A stretch of 64,000 bases of DNA from Rhodothermia bacterium (lineage in GTDB: Bacteria; Bacteroidota; Rhodothermia; Balneolales; Balneolaceae), in contig JAUICM010000005.1 in NCBI GenBank assembly GCA_030427885.1, positions 248,001 to 312,000 of the forward strand. The letters run 5' to 3'. A model generated the notes under the pieces. It had not been told where the DNA came from. It saw nothing but the letters and a program-made list of their open reading frames with translations, and searched no databases. The stretch's first letter is position 1; the number at the start of each line of letters is the position of its first letter. A program made the translations under genes and the position numbers. Below, piece by piece: positions 42,002 to 51,212 of the stretch.

Positions 42002-43111
42002 TTACTTAGCGATCGTTTTACCTTTGGGAGCTCCTTCGCGAATAGCTAGCTGACCACAACCTGCATCAATATCATCACCACGGCTGCGCCGAACGGTGGC
42101 ACGAACCCCTTGTCTGATGAGTGCTTTCAGAAAGTTATCCAGCCGTTCTTCTCTTGCCCGGTGAAGAGCAACGCCTGCCACATTGTTGTACATGATGATG
42201 TTAACCTTGCTTGGAGCCCAGTTCACGATCTTAGCAAGATTTCGTGCATCCTCAGGTGTATCGTTGAACTCATCAAAAAGCAGATATTCATAAGTAACAG
42301 GACGCTCTGTCTTACGGTGATAATATCTGACAGCCTCTTCCAGGCTTTCCAGGTTCATGGAGCTATTGATAGGCATGATCTCATCGCGTTTGGTATCGCT
42401 TGGAGCGTGCAGGGAAATAGCCAGATTGAACGGCTCTTCATCATCAGCCAGTTGTTTGATCTGCTTTGTGAGGCCTACAGTGGAAACCGTAATTCTTTTT
42501 GGAGAGAGATCAATTCCCAGAGGATCAGCTATGATAGAGGCTGAATTCACCACGGTTTTATAATTATGAAGAGGCTCGCCCATCCCCATATACACGATAT
42601 TGGTGATCTTTTTACCATAGGCTTCTTCAGAAACAGAATTGATATACTGAACCTGATCCACTACTTCTCCGTGCGTCAGATTTCTGAAGAAACCCATTTT
42701 TCCGGTTGCGCAGAATGAGCATCCGAATACACAACCAACCTGTGATGAAACACAAACAGTAAGGCGTTTGGCTACGCCATCAGGGTAGAAATCCGGGATC
42801 AATACCGCCTCAACTTTATAATCCTTGTCGGTATCATTCAGCTTAAAAAGAAATTTTATGGTTCCATCGCTCGATTGCTGCTGAGCTGCTACAGAGATAC
42901 GGTTTAATGTGGCTACTTCCTCTAATTTAGCTCTCAGGTCTTTGGAAAGGTTTGTCATTTCCTCAAAGCTGGAAACACCTTTCTGATAGAGCCATTGGAA
43001 TATCTGGTCGGTTCTGAAACGTGGAAGTCCCAGTTCTTTACAGAAAGCCTGAAGTTCTTCCTTGGTGAGGGATTTAAGATCGGTTTTTTGTTGCGTAGTA
43101 AGAATGCTCAT
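42002..43111 (-). CDS. rlmN: RlmN, 23S rRNA (adenine2503-C2)-methyltransferase
   Basis: 369 residues, radical SAM. The cluster motif is CVFGCSFCATGKMGF (CxxxCxxC), the GEVVD and MGMGEPL motifs follow, and the C-terminal catalytic Cys lies in DDIDAGCGQL. RlmN also methylates adenosine 37 of some tRNAs. Stand-alone on the minus strand, convergent with lepB. Confidence 0.96.
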   Translation of the reverse strand: MSILTTQQKTDLKSLTKEELQAFCKELGLPRFRTDQIFQWLYQKGVSSFEEMTNLSKDLRAKLEEVATLNRISVAAQQQSSDGTIKFLFKLNDTDKDYKVEAVLIPDFYPDGVAKRLTVCVSSQVGCVFGCSFCATGKMGFFRNLTHGEVVDQVQYINSVSEEAYGKKITNIVYMGMGEPLHNYKTVVNSASIIADPLGIDLSPKRITVSTVGLTKQIKQLADDEEPFNLAISLHAPSDTKRDEIMPINSSMNLESLEEAVRYYHRKTERPVTYEYLLFDEFNDTPEDARNLAKIVNWAPSKVNIIMYNNVAGVALHRAREERLDNFLKALIRQGVRATVRRSRGDDIDAGCGQLAIREGAPKGKTIAK

Positions 43112-43153
43112 AAGTGCTTAAAGATACGCAAGAATGCAACAAACGACCACCGA

Positions 43154-44404
43154 TCAGAATCGGGTGTTCACCACATTATTATAGATCGAGCCGAAGGAGA
43201 CAGAAAATCCAACCGAACCGCTGTACGAATACGAAGTAGCCTGTTGTTTGGTGTTCGTAAGCTTTTCTTCTTCAGTAAGTCCTGCACCGGACAAAGAAAG
43301 CTGATCATTAATGATCGAATAATAACTGTTAAAGAACACAGAGAATCCCCTTACTATCCTGGCGCTGATTCGGAAATTCATATTAAGCCTGTTTTTTGAA
43401 AAATCATGCAGATAGTGTCGCCCGTTCACTCCGGCTCTGATGGAACCCCATGGTTTAGTAAGATCCATGGAGAAAGCGAGTTCCTGACGAACCAGGAATT
43501 CAGTGTCTTTATTGTAGATCGTTTGTTCGGTATAATCATAGAAAGAAGCGAAAACACCATATCTCAGGATCACCTCACGGCGGGCATATTCACGGTATGG
43601 GAAAAAACTATATTCAATGGAAGGAGTACCTCCGAATCGCAGATCAATATTATCTCTGGAAGAAGAACCACCACTCATATAAGAACCTATCGACCAATGG
43701 TCGCTGATACTATATCCGACTAAACCCCATACACCTTGTGAGGAGGTGGAATAAATAGATTTGGTCACCTCGCCAGTGGAGTCATCAGTATTCTTATAGA
43801 CCTCACGCCTGTTATTCTGGTCGTAATTAACCTGAATTTTCCACTGATCAGTGATCCTTCTGGCTCTCAGATACCCATTGATATTGGTATTGGTCTTGCT
43901 TTCTTCCCCTGAAACATAGGTATTACCACCGATCTCGAAGGTCCAGCTTTTCCATTTGTCATTATTCTGAACTTTTGGACCTGAGTTCTTGGCTCCGGAA
44001 AAAGTAACATCGAAATTACTCAAAGCTTCTTTTTCAGTTAGAAAAGGAATGAGTCCAAGTTTGATGTATCGTACCAACCCATTCCTCCGCTCTTCTCCGG
44101 TATCGGAATCATAGGAATTATAGATAAGCTGGTTTGATAGCGTTTCGAGTGCATTTAGTCCGATATAATTCAATGTATACTGAACTCCGCCACTACCGGT
44201 ACCTTGTGCGGTAACGATCAGATGTACTTCCGATACAGACTGATCACTTACAAAATTAATAAAATTGATCTCGCTTCTGATGAAACCACTGTCACAATTG
44301 CGGCAATCTAAATATACCGTAAGCAGATTTCCCTGATCCTGCTGAGCAAAGATATCCTTAAAAGGAATAAGTAAAAGAGCGACGAAGAGTACTTTTTTGA
44401 CCAA
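43154..44404 (-). CDS. Outer-membrane beta-barrel protein, unknown
   Basis: 416 residues with a signal peptide (LFVALLLIPFKDIFAQ). An N-terminal domain with the Cys pair YLDCRNCDSGFIRSEI and GTGSGGVQYTL precedes a beta-barrel of about 12 or more strands ending IYNNVVNTRF. The role is unknown. The signal peptide, Cys motif and barrel suggest a cell-surface protein. It is 42 bp upstream of rlmN on the same strand. Confidence 0.72.
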   Translation of the reverse strand: MVKKVLFVALLLIPFKDIFAQQDQGNLLTVYLDCRNCDSGFIRSEINFINFVSDQSVSEVHLIVTAQGTGSGGVQYTLNYIGLNALETLSNQLIYNSYDSDTGEERRNGLVRYIKLGLIPFLTEKEALSNFDVTFSGAKNSGPKVQNNDKWKSWTFEIGGNTYVSGEESKTNTNINGYLRARRITDQWKIQVNYDQNNRREVYKNTDDSTGEVTKSIYSTSSQGVWGLVGYSISDHWSIGSYMSGGSSSRDNIDLRFGGTPSIEYSFFPYREYARREVILRYGVFASFYDYTEQTIYNKDTEFLVRQELAFSMDLTKPWGSIRAGVNGRHYLHDFSKNRLNMNFRISARIVRGFSVFFNSYYSIINDQLSLSGAGLTEEEKLTNTKQQATSYSYSGSVGFSVSFGSIYNNVVNTRF

Positions 44405-44492
44405 TGAATAAACCTAAAACAATAGATGACACTTACAGCTCAGGAAGTTAAGCTTTTGAATCCTTTTCTACTGAAAAAAATTTTAAATGAAT

Positions 44493-45239
44493 TTAATTGA
44501 TCAATATCTGAAATGCGGTCATTCCCATTATTGCTATGGTTACCCATAAACCAACTTTGTGAGGCTCACTTTTTTCAAGAGCTTCAGGTATCAGTTCAGC
44601 AAAAACCATCCATATCATTGCTCCTGCGGCAAGTCCGAGCCCGAAAGGCAGGTACTCTTTGAAGGTATCTACAAAGATAAATGCGGGTACGGCCATCAGG
44701 GGTTGAGGCAGACTGGAAAAAATACTCCACCCGACCGCTTTCATAGGAGAGGTTCCCTGTGGCACCATAACCAGGCTTATGGCAAGACCCTCAGGTATAT
44801 TATGAACAGCAATAGCGATGGCAATGAAGATCCCAAACTCCATAGTACTGGCGAAAGATACGCCCACACTTACGCCTTCAGCAAAAGAATGAACCGTCAT
44901 AATACCCAGGAAAAGAAGCATTTTCTTACTCCCGGCCCCGGCCAGATCTTTCACATCCAGATCAAATTTTCGGTTCATCCAGCTTTCAGAGAAAACCACC
45001 AGAGCCACCCCTGCAGCCATGCCGGCAAGCGTCATCCATTCGTCTTCCTTATACCCTTCAAAGATCAGATTATAGCTGGCTGAGAGCATGAGTCCCGCTG
45101 CAAGAGCATTCGATTTACCCAAAAAAGATTCCGATATATTCTTCATGAAGAAGAAAGGAATTGCACCCAAGCCTGTAGCTACAGCAGTGAGTAGTGCATA
45201 CAGGAAAACCTGAATAAGAATGTCGTTTGAAAACTCCAT
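44493..45239 (-). CDS. ZIP family metal transporter
   Basis: 248 residues, eight predicted transmembrane helices. The signature histidine motifs are HSFAEGVSVGV in helix 4 and HNIPEGLAISL in helix 5, both typical of zinc-importing ZIP proteins (ZupT-like). Metal specificity is inferred from the family. Divergent from pcm with a 156-bp shared region. Confidence 0.93.
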   Translation of the reverse strand: MEFSNDILIQVFLYALLTAVATGLGAIPFFFMKNISESFLGKSNALAAGLMLSASYNLIFEGYKEDEWMTLAGMAAGVALVVFSESWMNRKFDLDVKDLAGAGSKKMLLFLGIMTVHSFAEGVSVGVSFASTMEFGIFIAIAIAVHNIPEGLAISLVMVPQGTSPMKAVGWSIFSSLPQPLMAVPAFIFVDTFKEYLPFGLGLAAGAMIWMVFAELIPEALEKSEPHKVGLWVTIAIMGMTAFQILIN

Positions 45240-45395
45240 AGAATTAGTTTGGAGGAATATAGCAGGGTTACTCAGTACAATCTATCCGGGACAATAATTT
45301 AGAACCTCGCTAAATAGTTAAAATCCAATTCAAATTTTTTTGAGGTAATTAGCTATACTTGGGCAGTCAACAACTCGAATTTTGAAAGGGAACAA

Positions 45396-46043
45396 TTGGT
45401 AGAACGCAGATTTTCCAGGCCAAGGACCAAACTTGTGGAGTTACTCCGGGAAAAAGGAGTTAAGGATCACAGGGTTCTTGCAGCGATTGGGAAAATACCC
45501 CGACACACACTTATAGATACAGCGCTTCATCACAAGGCATATGAAGATACCGCACTGCCGATAGGGATGGGGCAGACGATCTCACAACCGTATACAGTAG
45601 CGGTTCAGTCTGAACTTTTGGAGATCAATCCTGGTGATAAGATCCTTGAAGTTGGTACAGGATCCGGATACCAATGTATGGTACTGTGTGAGCTTGGAGC
45701 AGAAGTGTATAGCGTGGAGCGACATAATGAATTATATCACCGTGCAAAAGAAGCGTTGAGAAAGCAAGGATACAAAGCGATGCTTAAATCAGGAGATGGG
45801 ACACTTGGTTGGTCTACCTACGCCCCTTATGATGGAATTGTAGTGACAGCTGGTGCCCCGGTAGTTCCCGAAGATCTGATACGGCAGCTGAATATCGGTG
45901 GGAAATTGGTGATACCGGTAGGAGACAGCAAGAAGCAAATGATGTTACGGATCACCAGGGTTTCGGAAACAGAATACCATCAGGAAGAACTGGACGATTT
46001 TAAATTTGTACCACTGATCGGTGAAAAAGGCTGGGACGGTTAA
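45396..46043 (+). CDS. pcm: Protein-L-isoaspartate O-methyltransferase
   Basis: 215 residues, starting at TTG after a weak AGGGAA. The SAM-binding motif is ILEVGTGSGYQ, and the isoaspartyl-binding loop MGQTISQPYTVA is intact. It repairs age-damaged proteins in the cytosol. The next gene starts on the base after its TAA. Confidence 0.95.
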   Translation: MVERRFSRPRTKLVELLREKGVKDHRVLAAIGKIPRHTLIDTALHHKAYEDTALPIGMGQTISQPYTVAVQSELLEINPGDKILEVGTGSGYQCMVLCELGAEVYSVERHNELYHRAKEALRKQGYKAMLKSGDGTLGWSTYAPYDGIVVTAGAPVVPEDLIRQLNIGGKLVIPVGDSKKQMMLRITRVSETEYHQEELDDFKFVPLIGEKGWDG

Positions 46044-47165
46044 TTGAGTACAGAAAAAGATCCAACACAAAAAGACAGTACCACCTTAAAAGAAGCTCCT
46101 TTACTTGCGATTAAAGGGTTTTTGATGGGCTCAGCTGATATTGTCCCGGGGGTAAGTGGAGGGACCATGGCCCTTATTCTGGATATCTATGAGCGATTAC
46201 TGAATGCTATTAAAAGTGTAAACGGGCCATTTCTGAAGGCACTTTTCACTTTTCGTTTCAAAGAAGCTTTTGCAGAAATACACCTGATGTTTCTGGTTTT
46301 CCTGTTCGGTGGGATATTTACAGCGCTCGGTTTTTTTACAAAAGTAGTACCGCTGCAAGTGTATATGTTTACAGATCCGGAGATCGTATTCGGGTTATTT
46401 TTCGGGTTGATATTGGGATCGATCTACATCCTGATCAAAACATTGAAAGGGTTCGGACTTAAAGAGACCTTCTCATTGATTACAGGAATAGCTTTTGGTT
46501 TGTGGATCGTAAATCTGGTGCCGGCTGATACCCCCGAAAACCCAGCTTTCGTTTTTCTGAGTGGGAGCATTGCCATCTGTGCAATGATCCTGCCCGGAAT
46601 ATCAGGATCCTATCTGTTGCTGATCATGAGGAAATATGATTACCTGCTTTCCCAGATCGGGATGATAGGGGGAGATGATACGATGTCCGGGATTCTAGGA
46701 CTTCTTCCTTTTATGCTGGGAGCGGTGGTTGGACTGGTTTTGTTTTCCCGGTTTTTATCATGGCTGCTTTCAAAATATCATGCACAGACGATTTCTGTAC
46801 TTATCGGTTTTTTGATCGGTTCATTATTTGTGATCTGGCCCTATCAGCACAGAGAATTTGTTGAACAGGTTCGTGATTCGGAGTGGGTTTCTGTTACTGA
46901 TCCAAGAGTAACTGAGCTGAAATCAAACCCTAACGAGAATCTCCCTGAATTTGAGCGGCTTGGAACAACGAACAGGGGAGGAGAAATAGAAATTCAGACC
47001 ATTAAAAAGAAATTGATCCACTCAGAGCCCTTTATTCCCGAAAGTATTGGATCAACCGGAAATGAGGATTCCAATGTTTGGGGTGGGGTTTTGGGAATTA
47101 TTATTGGAGTGGTATTAGTAGGAGGATTAGACCAGCTGAGAAAGGTCAAGATAGATTCTGATTGA
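46044..47165 (+). CDS. DUF368 membrane protein
   Basis: 373 residues, starting at TTG. KGFLMGSADIVPGVSGGTMAL is the diagnostic N-terminal motif of DUF368, and a second such loop, AMILPGISGSYLLLIMRKYD, lies in the middle, as expected for a duplicated fold. Family members have been linked to polyprenyl-phosphate recycling. A hydrophilic segment of about 75 residues (around 275-350) lies before the last helix. Confidence 0.92.
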   Translation: MSTEKDPTQKDSTTLKEAPLLAIKGFLMGSADIVPGVSGGTMALILDIYERLLNAIKSVNGPFLKALFTFRFKEAFAEIHLMFLVFLFGGIFTALGFFTKVVPLQVYMFTDPEIVFGLFFGLILGSIYILIKTLKGFGLKETFSLITGIAFGLWIVNLVPADTPENPAFVFLSGSIAICAMILPGISGSYLLLIMRKYDYLLSQIGMIGGDDTMSGILGLLPFMLGAVVGLVLFSRFLSWLLSKYHAQTISVLIGFLIGSLFVIWPYQHREFVEQVRDSEWVSVTDPRVTELKSNPNENLPEFERLGTTNRGGEIEIQTIKKKLIHSEPFIPESIGSTGNEDSNVWGGVLGIIIGVVLVGGLDQLRKVKIDSD

Positions 47166-47167
47166 GT

Positions 47168-47713
47168 ATGAAGGATCAAGGTTCATTGAAATATGGAGTT
47201 CTCATTTTCTGTGTGTTCTTAGGAACGGGCCTTATGGTCTTTTCTCCCCAGACTAGAGCCCAGGAAAATAGTTTCAATGTAGTTTTGATGGGCGGCCTCC
47301 CAATAAGGGCGGAGGGGACGGGAGGGGGTAAAGAAAAAAAGGGGATAAGCACACAGATCGGATTAGAGTATATGTCTGGATCTGCAATCTTTAAACTCAG
47401 GTATGTAACACTAAATCGCGGGTATTCCGATTTTCCCAAATCTCCGAATGACAAAGTAAGCGACCTGTCTTTGATGTTGGGTGCTGCGTTTCCGAAGCGG
47501 TCAACAACTGAGCAGCTATTCTTGTCTTTACTGGGTGGTCCGGGGTATGTGTACTCCAGCAGCAATGGCGATGAAAATCTTGGCCTTTCTTTTGATCTGA
47601 ATCTGAATCAACCGTTACATTTTGGAGGTATCAGGCTTTCATTACTTGGTAATTATAATGAAAGTGAGCCTTATCTCGCCGTTAACGCAGGTATTTGGAT
47701 TGCAGTTCATTAG
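47168..47713 (+). CDS. Secreted outer-membrane-like protein, unknown
   Basis: About 181 residues from the ATG; a TTG 6 bp upstream overlaps the DUF368 stop and could be used. A signal peptide (LIFCVFLGTGLMVFSPQTRAQ) precedes a strand-rich barrel-like body (FKLRYVTLNRGYSDF, LFLSLLGGPGYVY, LSFDLNLNQPLHFGGIRLSL). Probably an eight-stranded outer-membrane protein. Coupled to DUF368. Confidence 0.65.
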   Translation: MKDQGSLKYGVLIFCVFLGTGLMVFSPQTRAQENSFNVVLMGGLPIRAEGTGGGKEKKGISTQIGLEYMSGSAIFKLRYVTLNRGYSDFPKSPNDKVSDLSLMLGAAFPKRSTTEQLFLSLLGGPGYVYSSSNGDENLGLSFDLNLNQPLHFGGIRLSLLGNYNESEPYLAVNAGIWIAVH

Positions 47714-47786
47714 GTCAACGAACCAGGGGATACACCTTTTTCAATACCAGGTTATAAAAAGGAACATCAAAAGAAGCGAGTAGTTC

Positions 47787-47817
47787 ATACTCCTAAAGGA
47801 CAATAAATCAGGAGTAT
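47787..47817 (+). promoter_or_regulatory. Inverted repeat masking the ribosome-binding site of the first usp gene
   Basis: ATACTCCT (47787-47794) and AGGAGTAT (47810-47817) are perfect complements with a 15-base loop. The AGGAG is the Shine-Dalgarno sequence, 4 bp before the ATG, so the hairpin would block translation. Confidence 0.55.
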
Positions 47818-47818
47818 T

Positions 47819-48832
47819 ATGAAAGTAGAGAAAGTTCTTATCCCCACCGATTTCTCTGAAAATTCGCACATCGCAATTGATACTGCCAAGGTATTTGTAG
47901 AATTGTTTGGTTGTAAAGTAGATTTGATCCACGTAGTACCTGTTTCATCTTATCTGGGAGAAAGTATCAGTAATCTTGGAATTCCTATTGATATGAACAG
48001 TGATATCTATCCCAAAATTATTGATGAGGCTAATAAGAAACTGCTGAACTTCTCAGAAGAACATTTCGAACCCGGGGTGGTTCAGGAACTACTATTACCT
48101 GTTGACCGGAAACCTTATAAATCAATTATTGATCATGCGAACAAAGGTGATTATGACCTGATCATTATGAGTGCGAAAGGTGAAGACAATACCGATTTCT
48201 TACACGGATCAGTTACTGAGAAGGTAATCAGGCATTCTGAAATTCCTGTACTGGCTCTGGATAGTAAAATCCATCATGAGAAAATAAAAACAGTGTCGGT
48301 CCCAACTGATCTTTCAGAGTTTTCTTTAGAGGTATTGCCCATGGCATTTCAGGTAGCACGGAAGTTCGGGGCTAATTTACAGCTTCTTCATGTAATAGAG
48401 CCTTATTCTCTTGGTATGGAGATTCCTGTTGACGGTCATCAGCCAATTGGTGAAAATATCTCCCCGATTGATGAAGAGGAAACCTATGCAGCTCTCCAAA
48501 ACAAGATTGAGGAACACTTCGACGGGTATCATGTTGAACATCTGTCTTTGAAAAGAAATGAGCAACCATATTACGATGAGATAGTACTGACATCTGGTTC
48601 TGTCAGTGAATCCACTCCTGTCAGAACAGTGATTAAAAAAGGAGTTAATGCTCATCACGAAATACTGGATTATGCAAATGATAATGCAGATCTGTTGGTA
48701 ATGGCTACTCATGGAAGAACCGGACTGAAGCGGATGCTAATGGGATCAACAACTGAACAAGTAGTCCAACATCTTCAACTTCCTTTATTAACAGTAAAAT
48801 CTGTCTCAGAATCAGTTTTTGAATCTTCATGA
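47819..48832 (+). CDS. Universal stress protein, tandem UspA domains
   Basis: 337 residues with two Usp domains (about 1-145 and 150-330). Domain one has VEKVLIPTDFSENSHIAIDTAK and ends HGSVTEKVIRHSEIPVL. Domain two has VSVPTDLSEFSLEVLPMAF and ends in the ATP-binding ATHGRTGLKRMLMGSTTEQV. Tandem forms bind nucleotides as intramolecular dimers. It is followed by a paralogue after 63 bp. Confidence 0.93.
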   Translation: MKVEKVLIPTDFSENSHIAIDTAKVFVELFGCKVDLIHVVPVSSYLGESISNLGIPIDMNSDIYPKIIDEANKKLLNFSEEHFEPGVVQELLLPVDRKPYKSIIDHANKGDYDLIIMSAKGEDNTDFLHGSVTEKVIRHSEIPVLALDSKIHHEKIKTVSVPTDLSEFSLEVLPMAFQVARKFGANLQLLHVIEPYSLGMEIPVDGHQPIGENISPIDEEETYAALQNKIEEHFDGYHVEHLSLKRNEQPYYDEIVLTSGSVSESTPVRTVIKKGVNAHHEILDYANDNADLLVMATHGRTGLKRMLMGSTTEQVVQHLQLPLLTVKSVSESVFESS

Positions 48833-48895
48833 ATACTTCATGAAATAAATACACCTTTCAGGTGTTAGCTACATAAACATACAAGGAGGATCGTC

Positions 48896-49888
48896 ATGAA
48901 AGTGCAGCATATTCTCGTCCCAACCGATTTTTCAGCACGTTCTGAAAAAGCCATTGAAATGGCAGGTGCATTTGTTGACTTCTTTGGCTGTACCGTTGAT
49001 CTGATCCATACTGTTCCTCTGCTGAAGTATTTCCACGAAAGTATGGATCCTCTCGGTGTTCCATTTTCATTGGAGAAGCATCTGTACCCGCATTGTCTTG
49101 AAATAGCTCAGAAAAAGCTCGAAGATCTGGCTGAGAAATATATCAAGAAAGAATACAGAGGAAACATGATCACTCACGTGGAACGCAAGGCCTCTGAGAT
49201 GATCGCAGAACAAGCTAATAAAGGAAAATACGACCTGGTATTAATGTCTGCCAAAGGCGAACATGATACCGTTCATGTGATGGGAGGTACTACTGAAAAA
49301 GTGATCCGTCACAGTCATGTTCCGGTTTTGGCTATTGATGATGACCACGAACTCGATGAAATAAAAAATATCGTTGTTCCCGTTGATTTCTCTGACAGTT
49401 CGTTCTTTGCTGTGGTACCTGCGTTTGAATTAGCCAGAGAACTTAATGCCAAGCTCACCTTACTTCATGTGGTAGAATTGTACTCTGCTGGTAGTGATAT
49501 GATACCTTACGTTCCAACTACCGTTGATGAACAACCGGTGTACGAAAATATCATTGCCAAATTGAGTGATTATCTGCTAAAGCATGAGCAATACAAACTC
49601 TATCTGCAACGCACAGGTGTTATATTTGAAGATGTATTGATCAGCAGTGATGGCGCAAACACTAATTCTGTAGATGTCGAAACAAAGGTCATTAAAGGTA
49701 TCTCAGCTCATTATGAGATCGCAGACTATGCAAATGACCATGCCGATATGGTGGTAATGAGTACCCACGGAAGAACCGGTCTTGCACGTGTATTCATTGG
49801 ATCAACTACTGAACAGGTTTCCAGACAAATAAGCAAACCGTTGTTAACGGTGCGCCCCCAGTTCTATGAAGAGCCAGTAGAAAACTGA
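48896..49888 (+). CDS. Universal stress protein, tandem UspA domains (paralogue)
   Basis: 330 residues, the same two-domain layout as the preceding gene. The C-terminal domain carries STHGRTGLARVFIGSTTEQV, the G-2x-G-9x-G(S/T) nucleotide motif. An AAGGAGG Shine-Dalgarno sequence lies 7 bp upstream of the ATG, with no masking hairpin. The two genes are an old duplication and may form one transcript. Confidence 0.93.
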   Translation: MKVQHILVPTDFSARSEKAIEMAGAFVDFFGCTVDLIHTVPLLKYFHESMDPLGVPFSLEKHLYPHCLEIAQKKLEDLAEKYIKKEYRGNMITHVERKASEMIAEQANKGKYDLVLMSAKGEHDTVHVMGGTTEKVIRHSHVPVLAIDDDHELDEIKNIVVPVDFSDSSFFAVVPAFELARELNAKLTLLHVVELYSAGSDMIPYVPTTVDEQPVYENIIAKLSDYLLKHEQYKLYLQRTGVIFEDVLISSDGANTNSVDVETKVIKGISAHYEIADYANDHADMVVMSTHGRTGLARVFIGSTTEQVSRQISKPLLTVRPQFYEEPVEN

Positions 49889-49923
49889 CATTCAATCGTA
49901 GTTGATTTGGTGTGTTGTTGGTT

Positions 49924-49953
49924 GAGTCATCCCGCAAATATGTGGGATGACTC
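49924..49953 (+). terminator. Strong hairpin after the usp genes
   Basis: GAGTCATCCC and GGGATGACTC are 10-bp perfect arms with a 10-base loop. The T-run after it is weak. Confidence 0.6.
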
Positions 49954-50004
49954 ACTTTAAAACTATACGTACATTGCCTGCCCTTTTCATGAAAGAATAA
50001 CAAT

Positions 50005-50769
50005 TTGAGTTTCAAGACCAAGAAAAGCCTTGGGCAGCATTTTCTTACCGATAATAATATCATTGCCAAGATACTGAAGTCGGTTAAGGCAGAGCCGGGA
50101 GACCGGGTTATCGAGATCGGACCAGGTACCGGCGCACTTACAAAATGGCTGGTTCAGAGTTATGAGGATGTCCATGCAATCGAAGTAGATCAACGGGCAG
50201 TGGAAATATTAAACCAGGAACTTCCATCCCTGACCGTTCATGAAAAGGATGTCCTGAAAGTTCAGTGGACAGATCTGATCTCTTCAACAGGTAAAACCAT
50301 TGTGATCGGAAATCTTCCATACTATATCACAAGCCCCATTCTTTTTAGCCTGCTTGAGTCGAGACAATTTTTCAGTGAAGCAATTCTCATGATGCAGAAA
50401 GAAGTAGCTGAACGACTGGTCGCTTCCCCATCAACGAAAACATATGGTATTCTTAGCGTTCAAACCCAGCTTATGAGTTCACCGGAATTACTATTTGATG
50501 TCTCTCCCAACTCATTCAGCCCTCCTCCCAAAGTAATGAGTTCAGTAATACGGTTACGATTCGACAAACCAGCGATGAATTGTTCTGATAAAATGCTCAA
50601 AAGTGTAGTCCGTACTGCATTCAACCAACGGAGGAAAAAACTAAGCAACGCATTAAAACCAGTGCTTGGTGATAGAAAGCCTGACGGATTTAACTTCGAT
50701 GAGCGGGCTGAGGACTGGACGCCTGACAGATATGCAGACTTAGCAGAGTTGCTTGAAAAAGAATCCTGA
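50005..50769 (+). CDS. rsmA: RsmA/KsgA, 16S rRNA (adenine1518/1519-N6) dimethyltransferase
   Basis: 254 residues from TTG (SFKTKKSLGQHFLTDNNI). SAM-binding motifs IEIGPGTGALTK and the catalytic NLPYYITSPI are intact. It dimethylates two adjacent adenines in helix 45 late in 30S assembly. Alone on the strand between usp and groES. Confidence 0.96.
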   Translation: MSFKTKKSLGQHFLTDNNIIAKILKSVKAEPGDRVIEIGPGTGALTKWLVQSYEDVHAIEVDQRAVEILNQELPSLTVHEKDVLKVQWTDLISSTGKTIVIGNLPYYITSPILFSLLESRQFFSEAILMMQKEVAERLVASPSTKTYGILSVQTQLMSSPELLFDVSPNSFSPPPKVMSSVIRLRFDKPAMNCSDKMLKSVVRTAFNQRRKKLSNALKPVLGDRKPDGFNFDERAEDWTPDRYADLAELLEKES

Positions 50770-50777
50770 CGAATCGA

Positions 50778-50807
50778 TTTGGTACGGTACTTGCTTACAT
50801 AGTTTCA
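50778..50807 (+). promoter_or_regulatory. Candidate groESL promoter
   Basis: TTTG (50778-50781) and TAGTTTCA (50800-50807) are spaced by 18 bp, a fair match to the TTTG / TAnnTTTG pattern. No CIRCE element was found. Confidence 0.35.
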
Positions 50808-50875
50808 AATTGACGGGCATTGCCCAAAAGAACTTAAACACTAACTAACAACAAAAATCAAAAGGAGTCATTCAT

Positions 50876-51163
50876 ATGGCTAGTATTAAACCTTTAGGCG
50901 ACCGCGTATTGGTTAAAGCGGACGTAGCTGAGGAAGTAACCAGCTCTGGTCTGTACATTCCTGATACAGCTAAAGAGAAACCACAACAAGGTACAGTTGT
51001 TGCGGTAGGTCCGGGAAAAGTAGAAAACGGAAATAAAATTGATCTTACTGTTAAAGAAGGCGATAAAGTTCTTTACGGTAAGTACTCAGGTACTGAAGTA
51101 ACTCTGGATGGAGAAGAGTACCTCATCATGCGTGAATCTGATATTGTGGGAATTCTCGCATAA
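50876..51163 (+). CDS. groES: GroES co-chaperonin
   Basis: 95 residues. [20 protein letters not shown], the mobile loop [15 protein letters not shown] and the C-terminal [14 protein letters not shown] are typical. It forms the heptameric lid of GroEL. AGGAG is 8 bp before the ATG. Followed by groEL after 49 bp. Confidence 0.97.
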   Translation: MASIKPLGDRVLVKADVAEEVTSSGLYIPDTAKEKPQQGTVVAVGPGKVENGNKIDLTVKEGDKVLYGKYSGTEVTLDGEEYLIMRESDIVGILA

Positions 51164-51212
51164 TCACATCTCAAACGAATTAATCAATAAACCTAAAAAC
51201 TGAAGAAAGACT

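Noticed and set aside
42110-42544. Plus-strand frame inside rlmN
   Set aside because: Shadow of rlmN, which has complete catalytic motifs on the minus strand.
50770-50875. CIRCE element before groES
   Set aside because: No TTAGCACTC-N9-GAGTGCTAA sequence is present.
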